64,000 nucleotides of DNA from Lineus longissimus (taxonomy: Eukaryota; Nemertea; Pilidiophora; Heteronemertea; Lineidae): contig NC_088325.1 of NCBI RefSeq assembly GCF_910592395.1, positions 10,480,109-10,544,108 of the forward strand. Direction: 5' to 3'. Positions 47,301 through 56,143 of this stretch are shown piece after piece (position 1 is the stretch's first letter; each line of letters begins with the position of its first letter). The notes under the pieces were generated by a model. That model ran no database searches. It was not told where the DNA came from and saw only the letters and a list, made by a program, of their open reading frames with translations. The translations under genes were made by a program, and so were the position numbers.

Positions 47301-49055
47301 TAACATCAGTGCCAGTGGATATTTTAAAGTCAGCAGAAGGTTTGTCTGGCAATTCCATGGGCTTTTGCAGGCAAAGCTCGACTAAATGGGGGCTAAAGAT
47401 CTCAGCGTGGGCCTGCTGCCTTAGAAAGAACCACCTTTTGCTGGCTTTTTCCAGGACACGGATGTGCATACACCTTTCTATAGACGTGACCCCACAGCCC
47501 CCCCCCCCCCCGGTTATTTGATGTAATAAGAACCACAGCATACAAGATATCTCACCAAATCAGGCCAACTTCAGCAGGGTTTAGAATGAGTGTACTTTCG
47601 GAATGATAGATACTCACAGACGACATGCTGTTTGTTATAAAAGAACTCCACACTCCTCACAGACAATTCAATATCTAAACAAATCTTCAAAGACAGATAA
47701 CCGGGACAGGAATATTCAGCTGTCAGTACCTACAACCAGGCGACTGATGTAGACTTTATTCCATGAATGTATGTTGGGAACAAAGTAAACATTAAAGTTT
47801 GTTCCAAAATATGCCGACTGGATTCCAGTCTACAACAATGACATGTAAAAGGCCTGTAAAATGTATGCAGATTTGATGAAATGCATTTGAGAACTAGGCC
47901 AACTTTGTTATGATAAGGTCATGTGTTCAGTAGTGTCAACAGAAGATGAATACAATTATGGATATCAAAATTATCATGAGTCACTCAATGCCATATGGGT
48001 TCAGCCTGGTTATTATTAGTACAAAATGTAAAGTTTGTTTCAAGTTAACTTCGCTGAGCATAACTAGGTCATACTCTGTTCTTATTTTTTTCTTACTATC
48101 TAAATGCTTTTGAGTTCAGTGCAAACTTTCTGTTGTATAGTCGAAAATGCATTTGCCTCTGACATTGAAACATTCAAACTATCTGGGTAGGTTTAAACAC
48201 GTAGAAATCCAGGAATTTCTGAGTCAAAGCCAGGTCAGCCAGCTTCCTCATCGTGGTGAAGAATCTGGTGAAATTGACACTTTTAGTAGGCCAGGCCCAC
48301 CACATGGTGTCTCAATGAAATGTTCCATGGTCCATGTGTATTGTATGAAAAATGAAAAGTGTGACAAGATGTCAAGATTTGACTATTACAGTAAAACCTG
48401 TCTATTGAGGGCATCCTTGGGACTAACAAATGCTGTCCTTAATTGAGAGGGGTCTTGATTACACTTACAGAGGTCAAATTCAATGGAAATGACCAACTTG
48501 GGACCAAATGCGGTGTCCTTTATAATAGATATTGTGTTTTTATTAAGTAGAGAGGTGCCACTGTAGATAATTTGGTAAGTTTCTTAAGCTTCTATTCCAG
48601 CGTATTAAAAGGTTTTTGAGGGGGGAATAGACACTGAATGCATTTAATTTAAAGCCAAGCTTGAAAATAAAACGTACCTTTGATTTCTGATTGGGTACAC
48701 CTGGCTTGCTGGGCATGGGCTGTGCTCCAGGGGCGGGCATTGTGGTCTTCTGAGGCAGTGGGGCAGCTGGTCCATACGCGCCCGCTTGACCATACGAGGA
48801 TGGTGGGACGTTGGGAGTATGCGAAGGGGCGTATGGTTGCGATGTTGGGGCATTTGACATGCTATGTTGCCGATTTTGGTCATATCTCATCGCATCATGT
48901 CCATACTGATTTGGTCCGCCAGTTTGTGCTGACCCGTATGGTTGGTTTGGTGCGTACGGGGGTTGTTGTCCATAGCCACTAGGTGGAGCATAAGCTGGCG
49001 GTGGGGGACCATAACCACCATACGGATTGGCTTCATGTGGTTGTCGGTAAGACAT
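44311..49055 (-). CDS. Uncharacterised protein with Pro/Tyr/Gly-rich N-terminus and beta-trefoil-like C-terminal half
   Basis: Six coding exons on the minus strand: 49055-48678, 47203-47120, 46552-46420, 45949-45849, 45639-45457 and 44334-44311, with GT/AG borders and matching phases; 300 residues. The start ATG directly follows an acceptor (TTCTTCCTTCAG), so a non-coding first exon must lie upstream. Residues 1-126 are low complexity (PYGGYGPPPPAYAPPSGYG and similar) and probably disordered. Residues 127-154 form a helical-looking stretch (GSLRKEWDSAVNTFDKYTH). Residues 155 to about 293 contain three similar segments of the type NIVQLVSRNSGRAVQIV, YTVQIHNNFNYLTIENGAVV and QFVYLECDYDEKFHIGF, the spacing expected of a beta-trefoil. 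No signal peptide or membrane helix is seen. I recall similar unnamed proteins in other marine invertebrates but no function. The last seven codons depend on one splice choice. Confidence 0.82.
45103..45214. repeat. 14-bp tandem repeat, eight copies
   Basis: The unit GACTTTGAACGACT repeats in register from 45103. The first seven copies are identical except for one base in the fourth; the eighth is diverged. On the minus strand each unit reads AGTCGTTCAAAGTC, so TTCAAAGTCA recurs every 14 bp. Confidence 0.9.
46629..46857. mobile_element. 229-bp palindromic MITE
   Basis: The outer ends ATATGTGACCCGCTCTACC and GGTAGAGCGGGTCACATAT are inverted, and the arms stay nearly perfectly complementary for about 95 bp (including AAAACTAGGCGCTT, GAACTTGACAGGTTGATAC and TTGTTGTTCATTTCCC) around a loop of about 40 bp. 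It sits in the intron between exons 2 and 3 of the trefoil-like gene. The low divergence between arms suggests recent insertion or strong hairpin-driven homogenisation. Confidence 0.88.
46882..47060. repeat. Tandem duplication, ~102-bp unit
   Basis: Two consecutive copies starting GCCCTCCCCAATTATGATGC and GCCCTCCCGAATTAGGATGC, each followed by CTACATCAAAGA.TGTAAATGC and AGAGAT. Intron sequence beside the palindromic element. Confidence 0.75.
48388..48565. repeat. TA-flanked MITE, CAGTAGAACCTC family, copy B
   Basis: 178 bp, ends ACAGTAAAACCTGTCTATTG and TAGAGAGGTGCCACTGTA, interior TGTCCTTAATTGAGAGGGGT and ATTCAATGGAAATGACC. Same internal order as copy C at 57517. Confidence 0.7.
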
Positions 49056-49663
49056 CTGAAGGAAGAAAATGTCTAAAATAAAAACAGAGGAAGTTGAGAC
49101 AGTTGCCTGATAGGTAGTACATGTAGTAGGCCTACCACAGCAGAGTCACATTTTTGACAGGTTTTTGGGTTGCCAAAATTATCAAAAAAGAAGTTTTGTG
49201 CACATAATAAACCTCTAAACTGGGAGATAGAATAATTTGATGTATGGATGTTACCTCTTAGTTCCTGTATACGTTGACAGAAACTGTGGATTTGGTGCAA
49301 AACGAGAGAAAACAAGCCGGAAAAGGCTAAAAGCTAGAAAAATAATTTTTTTTTCTCGCCGCCTATCGGTCGGGAGACAAACTAAACGGACAACTGTTAG
49401 CCTCAAATTAAGAGTTTATTATTCACCACTTTTTGAGTTTTTAAGCAAATTATTTACACATTTTATCCAAAAACAGCTTTTACAATAATTTTCAATGTAC
49501 AATGTGAACAGATACATGATGGATCTAACCTATTAAATAATTTTTAAACTGCTTTCGAGGATAAGGGTATTCCCAATTCAAGATGGTGGATAAAAAATAA
49601 AAATTGACATTTTGCACATAAATTTTAGATTTTTCACCCCAATGTGACCTGTTAACTCTTACC
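49056..49663. promoter_or_regulatory. Head-to-head intergenic region between the trefoil-like gene and OAF
   Basis: About 600 bp separate the minus-strand coding start (49055) and the plus-strand OAF start (49664). It must contain the non-coding first exon of the trefoil-like gene and the OAF 5' UTR. AT-rich; no convincing TATA box or CpG-rich core was recognised. Confidence 0.4.
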
Positions 49664-52600
49664 ATGGCACGTCTAGTGCTTTCCTTATTGGTGCTACTTC
49701 AAATCTGGCTGATCTCGGAAAGTCAGCTAGTCGTGAATGTGAAGAATGGAGGGGGTGAAATCGTTCATGAGACAATCAATGCAAACACAACAGAAGACAC
49801 AATCAAACTTGAGTTCAAGAAAGCTGATGGCACAATCGTTACACAGCTGATCGACTTCAAATCGGTAATCTGAGTTTTAAGCGTTTGTGGATTTTTGCCC
49901 AAAAATTATTTGTCGTGACATGGATATTTGACCATATCCATCGAGCTGATTTTTAGTGGACCAGTGGCAGTGACTGCTAGGCCTAATATGAGGAAGGCTC
50001 AGGCCTTGATAGGGAGCTCTTCGTTAATAGTGCTGGTGAGCGAGAATACTCGGGGGGGGGGGGGGTATATAGTTAGGATGATGCCATCATGGCAGTTTAC
50101 CGAAGAAGCAGTTGGCTAGCACACAATGTCAATGATTGATGGCGAGTAGTTGGTGGGTGGGAGAGGGGGGATATAGTTAGGATGATGCCATCATGGCAGT
50201 TGACCAATAGACGCTGTCGCAGTATAGAAAATAAGTGGGGAGAATGTGGGAAACTAAACACAACAGGAGAAGGATAGGTATTTTTGCCCGGAGATAAGCA
50301 TAATGATCCCAAGACCCAAGTGTAATTAAGATTTATATTCTAATTCAAAAAGACCAACGTCGCCTAGACATACAGTCATGCATAGACTGATGTAGCACAA
50401 TGCATGAGACACCCTGTATAACGCAAATTTGAAAAAATTTCACCTCTATGCCTTATAACTTCAAGATTAACACCTGATCACTTGGTCAAACTTGGTCAGA
50501 TGTATTCTACAATACAAGAGACATGCTATTCAGAAATGTATTGGTTTGTGTGAGAGTAACGTACTGCCAAGTCTACAGCCGCTGGAACAGGGGTATGCAT
50601 GAAATGAAGTCGCGTCATTTTTGGAGGCAGGTAGGCCTGGCCTCCGCACCGGCTTGTGAGACCTGAGGGTAGCGCGTGCGTTTGAGTTAAGTGCGCATGC
50701 GCTTTCTACGGAAAATTAAAATGGCCAGTGTTGTGGACGAGTGGTTTCAGGTTTCACGGTAGGATTTTGACATGGAAACGGGGAAATAGACATTGAGACC
50801 AATGTACTTTCAAGATTATTGCATTATTAATGGAACCAGACCGTTGACATATTGTCAGACCCCATGATATTGACGAAATCGTCGTCGAAACGGGAAGCCC
50901 CGGCCCGATCATGTTGGTGCGCTTGAAACTACGGAAAAGTTAGCAGACGGAAAATCTTTTGCGGAATTTTGCCAGTTCAAAGCACGATTTCTTCGCGGAA
51001 AGAGAAAAATGATCTCTGGCAGCGATGCAGATTGTTGTTTAATGCATTTCGATTCGCCCCAGGGTATCGTTACACTTTGATTCGGCCCTGTTTTGACGAA
51101 ATCTTCAACCGAACAGCGGCTTCTCCGCGTAAACATCGCAGCGTCCCGCTGAATTGTTTGGAAAAAGAAAATCTCTCCCCAGGTAAATTGCTGTGCATTA
51201 GCGTATACGATTCGCGTGCAAAAATGTCACCTGGGTGCAGAGGTTTTCTGGTTCCGGTCAAGCGGGTCAAGTTTTTTTCGTTGACGGTATACACGCACAC
51301 ATTCGACCCTTAACCATAAAGCTCGCTTAAGAGCTCCCTAGTAAAGTAGTTTAGTAGTTAAGTTAGTAGTGCATTTGTGTAAATTCACATAAATACCACG
51401 TCAAGAAATCTGCTTACCAATTAATCAATGATATACATGAAGTTAAGAGGAATGTTGAAATGTGTAATTTCTTATTCCACAGTTACTTACAATCTTGGCC
51501 TAGAGTCTGTAGCCTAGACACCACTTTTAGTGTTGGCTTTTTTGACACTTCAGGAGTTCCAGATCTTCAAAGTGATGGTCCTTGGAGAAGAAGAGCGCGG
51601 TCAGACACAGCCACAAGTCCTGTGTTTTGTTACAAGATTTATCAAGAATGAGTTTATTTCATCTGATGCCATGTCAAAGTTGAGACAGGTGTGTATTCTT
51701 GTGTTTTAGTTTGACGCCTTAGGATGCCAGCTGCTTATGTAACCCATGTCATGCCTGTGCCAGGGCTTTTTTTTAGAAAATCATTTGTTATTTTTTGTAC
51801 TTGTATGACAAACATGTTGTAAATAGATCCCAATAAACCATGCAAAATTGGAAAGGTACTTGAGAACAAACATCACTCATCATGTTCATGTGGTGAAGAA
51901 AAGAGAAGTACTGGCCAAAGTACACCACCCTGACCACAAAGCTCTAGGGCTCCGAGGCAGAACTCTCTGGGACAGCCGACCTTGTTCCAGAAAACTGACT
52001 GACTGACTGTCTAGCGTGTATCTCAGAAATTCTGAACACGAAGATGAAGGAGAAGAAATTAATATCAACGTAAGTCTGTAACTCAGTCCATATCTAACTT
52101 GTGTCATCCTTTCAGAAAAATCCAAGTGCTGTGAGACAGCCTGAGGACAACAAAGGCTCAGAAACACACTTCCAAGATATGCCACTAGATGTCGACACTG
52201 GAGCTCGTCATATTACTCCCCACCTTCAAACGAGTTGTCACGATGCACGAGACGCCACCTATACTAAGGAGGCAGATCTCAGGGTGGTTGCTCGGCGTAA
52301 GTTTTGTGATGTTTCAAAGCTTTACCGGGAATTAGAAAAAGTGGTGGAGGCCCTCACACTTGTGAAAGGCCAGCATGGTCTTTTGGGTAAAGTACCTCAA
52401 CCTTCTGGTTGTGACTTTGTCTTAATAGGATCTGTTTGGGATGAATATAAAACACACAAAATATTCCAAAATTGGATAAATTTCCAAAAGTCCAGTTGAA
52501 ATACCGTTTAGACATTTTTGGTATTGGCTGGGTTCCTTTAGATTGCAGATTTGTGAATTGCAATGCCATTTTAAGTTCTGATGTTCTCTACATCTCCTTT

Positions 52601-52875
52601 CAGAAACCGGACGATCGGCCACACCGATGCTCGGAGCAAGAAAATACATCCCGGCCAAACAGTCACGCTGTAAAGACATTGCAAATCTGTGGCTTCCGTG
52701 CACGTGTCAGACGCAAGTTTGTATCGGTTGGTACCCATGCGGCTTGAAATATTGTCGCGGGAAGGATCAGGCGGGAAAACCTTTCAGTTACAGGTGCGGT
52801 ATAAAAACGTGCCGGAAGTGTAGACTTTTCGAATATGCTGTGAAGTTCAAACATTACTGCTTGTGGGACAATTGA
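49664..52875 (+). CDS. OAF: Out at first (OAF) homologue, secreted protein
   Basis: Four exons: 49664-49864, 51554-51688, 52116-52386, 52604-52875 (stop TGA); GT/AG borders, phases close, 292 residues against about 273 in human OAF. The start has a good context (ACCATGG) and opens a signal peptide (MARLVLSLLVLLQIWLISES). Matches to the family include LVVNVKNGGGEIVHETI, then VLGEEERGQTQPQVLCFVTR, AMSKLRQKNPSAVRQ, LDVDTGARHITPHLQTSC and the Cys-rich C-terminal domain with WYPCGLKYCRGKD and YRCGIKTCRKC, ending CLWDN. OAF was first described in Drosophila; its molecular role is poorly understood, and the protein is secreted. The C-terminal cysteines suggest a disulphide-bonded extracellular domain. 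Confidence 0.95.
49865..51553 (+). other. OAF intron 1
   Basis: Contains a G run (about 50051-50064), a duplicated 33-bp block with TATAGTTAGGATGATGCC at about 50064 and 50169, and a CG-richer stretch (about 50640-51310) with an NRF1-type palindrome. Open frames at 50969-51313 show no family resemblance. Confidence 0.5.
50691..50702. promoter_or_regulatory. NRF1-type palindrome in a CG-rich patch
   Basis: GTGCGCATGCGC contains the 10-bp palindrome GCGCATGCGC, matching the NRF1 consensus YGCGCAYGCGCR except at the flank. An ATG in reasonable context follows at 50721 with only 13 sense codons before TAG. Surroundings are CG-rich compared with the AT-rich window, suggesting an internal promoter or CpG-rich element. 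Confidence 0.4.
51901..52050 (-). repeat. Dispersed repeat in OAF intron 2, inverted copy of 55361-55510
   Basis: Read on the minus strand it matches 55361-55510: GAGATACAC, GACAGTCAGTC, GGAACAAGGTCGGCTGTCCC, AGCTTTGTGGTCAGGGTGGT and GTACTTTGGCCAGTACTTCT. Confidence 0.75.
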
Positions 52876-54440
52876 AGAACGACTCATGACATTTTCTAGT
52901 GCACATGACAGTTCTGTATTTATACCTCATGGTTTTGATTACAATAATTTAGGATGTTTTGGATAATTATGATTCTTCTGTCTTTGTCAAGATGGCCAGT
53001 ATATTATATGAAGCAGATGAAACGCTGCATAAATCGCCTTATTAAGCCTTTAACAGTAGTGGGCCCTCTTAAGAGTAGAATACTTTGAATGAAAGGGTGT
53101 TACAATTAGTATTAGATACGGCCAAGTTTGACAAATTTTATAAAAATCATTATTTTCAGACTGAATTTGTTAGATGCACAGAAAAATATGCATTTCCACG
53201 GTCTCATTTTTAGTGACGAACTGACAGCACACTTTCCTACTGCCATTTTTTTCCTTTTAAAGTCGGAGATTGAATGTGGCATAAAGTAATCAAAAGGTAA
53301 ACAAATAAAAATTGGGATAAAGGTGTGGGACTGATATAAAATAGAGCCCAGACTGGGCCTAAATCTGTCATGGGCGAATATATGTAAATATCTTGGGTAA
53401 AGAATACCGGACCATGATTTAGACATATCAAGAATGAATCAGGTCGTTGAACAATTACTTTTTTTAATGTTTACACGGTGCTCAATATTGGATTGAATTA
53501 CAAGTGAGATTATCTCTCTTAACCCTCAAGGACTGGCGCTCGCAAGATTGTAACTTGAAAGGTGAGAGACATAGTCTTGAGTGGTTTAGGGGGGACTTAG
53601 AAATTTAGGGTAACAGTGCTTCATTTTTTAAAGCCGAGTATGTGGACCTACTAATATTGATTTAGATCTTTAGTAAGGTGTTCTCATTGATTTGAAATAC
53701 AAACCACAATTGACACACAATAATTCACATATAAAAAATGTTATGCGCAATGTACACATAACTTACCGGCACATGTAACTGACTCACAACCCTTCACGTA
53801 GGTTGCACAGATGCTCAGACCATGATTTACATAACACTCGTGTGAGCTTTGCCCAACTACGCAGTGGCAGTGGGATTACCGTTCGATTAATTTGTTGGGA
53901 TTACACTTTTACAGATACAATGTACTTGTGTCTGTCTGATTAGGGTTGAGAGATGATAATTGATTATGCGTGACATTTTTGAAACATGATACTAACAAAT
54001 TATCAAGTAGAAATATTGTATCATAAAATATTATATGGCAAATATGGTCTCTGTGTGCTTTTCTTAGTAATATTTACCATGTAATTTTAGTAAAATGCAT
54101 ATGTTTGTAGATAAATCATAATATGGGTACATGTAAATAGTATTTGAAAACTTTCTTATTATTATTGTGAATGTTGTTTTAATAATTGTTATTGTCCCGT
54201 ACTGTGGAAATTTTCTCCATTCAGAGACTCCTGTAAAATTTTGCATTGGGGTATCAAACTTTTTGTAAATCTCTACAGATTGTGCAGTGAGGCATGTTCC
54301 TTTTCAAGGAATGTGCAAACTGTAATGTTACTAAGTAAAACTCTCAATGAAAAATGTGTGTATTTGTTGCACTGGAAGATCATAGTTAACATGTATCTGC
54401 ACACAATTTGTTAGCAATAAACCTTTTCTTTAGAACAGTA
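52876..54440 (+). other. OAF: OAF 3' UTR with probable polyadenylation signal
   Basis: AT-rich non-coding sequence; AATAAA at 54416-54421 is the best terminal signal, about 1.5 kb after the stop and just before the 67-bp array. No gene recognised on either strand. Confidence 0.45.
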
Positions 54441-54452
54441 GATTTGGAAGTT

Positions 54453-54988
54453 ATTCCCTAAGTAGTCTGATCCCTGCATCTAGTTGTGACTTAGTCCTAC
54501 CCAATCTGTGATGTAGAAGATTCCCTAAGTAGTCTGATCCCTGCATCTGGTTGTGACTTAGTCCTACCCAATCTGGGGTGTAGAAGATTCCCTAAGTAGT
54601 TTGATCCCTGCATCTGGTTGTGACTTAGTCCTACCCAATCTGGGGTGTAGAAGATTCCCTAAGTAGTCTGATCCCTGCATCTGGTTGTGACTTAGTCCTA
54701 CCCAATCTGGGGTGTAGAAGATTCCCTAAGTAGTCTGATCCCTGCACCTGGTTGTGACTTAGTCCTACCCAATCTGGGGTGTAGAAGATTCCCTAAGTAG
54801 TTTGATCCCTGCATCTGGTTGTGACTTAGTCCTACCCAATCTGGGGTGTAGAAGATTCCCTAAGTAGTCTGATCCCTGCATCTGGTTGTGACTTAGTCCT
54901 ACCCAATCTGGGGTGTAGAAGATTCCCTAAGTAGTCTGATCCCTGCATCTGGTTGTGACTTAGTCCTACCCAATCTGGGGTGTAGATG
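54453..54988. repeat. 67-bp tandem repeat, eight copies
   Basis: ATTCCCTAAGTAGT starts a unit at 54453, 54520, 54587, 54654, 54721, 54788, 54855 and 54922, an exact 67-bp period. The unit continues CTGATCCCTGCATCTGGTTG, TGACTTAGTCCTACCCAATC and TGGGGTGTAGAAG. The last six copies are nearly identical, implying recent expansion or homogenisation. Confidence 0.95.
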
Positions 54989-55919
54989 AGTGTCATTGCA
55001 AAAAATATAAATATATCCTTGGAAGAAATGAGGAGTATCATTGTGAGAAAAGAGTAGGGACTTTTAATACAAGAAATTAGGAGTGACCTTTCGGGGCAGG
55101 CAGCTGGACATAATCAGGCTTGATGTGACTGCCTCATCTATCTCAACGTGATGGCAGGACAGTGGGGCAGGCAGCATGTCATATTCAGGCTGGGTGTAAA
55201 TGTCTCATCTCTCTCACCGAATTGACAGGATGGCAGGGCAGGCAGCAGGAACCAGGCTTGTTGTGAATGTCTCATAAGAAATGAGGAGTGTCCTGCAAGA
55301 AATGAAGATGAGTGTCCTTGCGAGAAATGAAGAGGAGCATCCTGGCAAGGAATCAGGAGTGCCCATCTTCTTCTGCGTTCAGAATTTTTGAGATACACAC
55401 TAGACAGTCAGTCTGCTTTTGGGAACAAGGTCGGCTGTCCCAGGGACTTCTGCCACAGAGCCCTGGAGCTTTGTGGTCAGGGTGGTGTACTTTGGCCAGT
55501 ACTTCTCTCTCTTGGCTTCACGCTGTCCATTAGGAACTTCTTAGTCCTTGCTCTCCAGAACTTGATGTGCATAACTACATGCAGATATAGTTTGTTGTGT
55601 ATTGTAGTAACTGTTTTTCGAGTTTTGTGTATGGGGGGGTCAGAACTCTGAATCTTTTTCATGCAAGTGCTTGGCAGACCGCCAAGTTTTATTGCAGAGA
55701 TTTGACTGGGTAGCTACTCTTGATGTGGCTCCCTGTCTGATGTCGTGGAATGGGCCCAAACCTGACACTCTGTTCGTTCATGATATCTTTCACAACGTCC
55801 TTCCGCCATTATGCCCCCGATAATTATCACACGTGGAACATTTGGCTTGCCCCAATGTTGAGACTCCTATCCAGTTTCATGTTGACTCATCAAAATACAA
55901 ATATTGAAATTTATAATTG
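54989..55919. other. Intergenic between the OAF 3' array and the ZNF511 3' end
   Basis: Contains imperfect short repeats of the type AGAAATGAGGAGT and GCAGGCAGC (55030-55350) and the dispersed repeat copy at 55361-55510. No coding sequence supported. Confidence 0.5.
55361..55510 (+). repeat. Dispersed repeat, partner of 51901-52050
   Basis: Contains GAGATACACACTAGACAGTC, GGAACAAGGTCGGCTGTCCC and GCTTTGTGGTCAGGGTGGTG. In inverted orientation to the copy in OAF intron 2, 3.3 kb away; a diverged third copy is at 33148. Confidence 0.75.
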
Positions 55920-55921
55920 AT

Positions 55922-55927
55922 TTTATT
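55922..55927 (-). other. ZNF511: Probable polyadenylation signal of the ZNF511-like gene
   Basis: TTTATT on the plus strand is AATAAA on the minus strand, about 220 bp downstream of the stop codon at 56144. Confidence 0.5.
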
Positions 55928-56143
55928 AACAAAAAAATATACAAACATTATAACAGAATGCATTCAGACCAGGTACAATCGGATTTCAGATGTCATGAAA
56001 GTTCATCAAAAGCTTTACGGTCAATCGGTAATGTTTGCTGCCTTTTTTTTCACTTCCTGCTGTTGTCCTACCGATATCAGGACAAACTGAACGAGATGTT
56101 TCAAACACATCGCCATTTTTTCAAGATTTAGAAATCCTTGTCA

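Larger units (their letters stand above)
44335..48677 (-). other. Introns of the trefoil-like gene
   Basis: Introns 47204-48677, 46553-47119, 45950-46419, 45640-45848 and 44335-45456. They hold the 14-bp array (45103), the 229-bp palindromic element (46629), a ~102-bp duplication (46882) and a MITE copy (48388). A 155-codon minus-strand frame across 45778-46245 reads exon 4 out of frame and is not a gene. Confidence 0.6.

Noticed and set aside
47218-47541. 107-codon minus-strand frame upstream of exon 2 of the trefoil-like gene.
   Set aside because: It ends beside the exon in a different frame, includes a poly-C run read as poly-Gly, and lies within the intron.
48543-49055. Phospholipid scramblase, suggested by the PPPPAYAPPSGYGQ-type N-terminus.
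   Set aside because: Downstream exons lack scramblase core motifs and Cys-rich segments; they form a trefoil-like body instead.
50969-51313. 114-codon plus-strand frame in OAF intron 1 next to the CG-rich patch.
   Set aside because: No domain recognised and both strands are equally open there, as expected from CG-rich sequence with few stop codons.
54453-54988. CRISPR-like array.
   Set aside because: The 67-bp units are contiguous with no unique spacers, in an animal genome; it is a plain tandem repeat.
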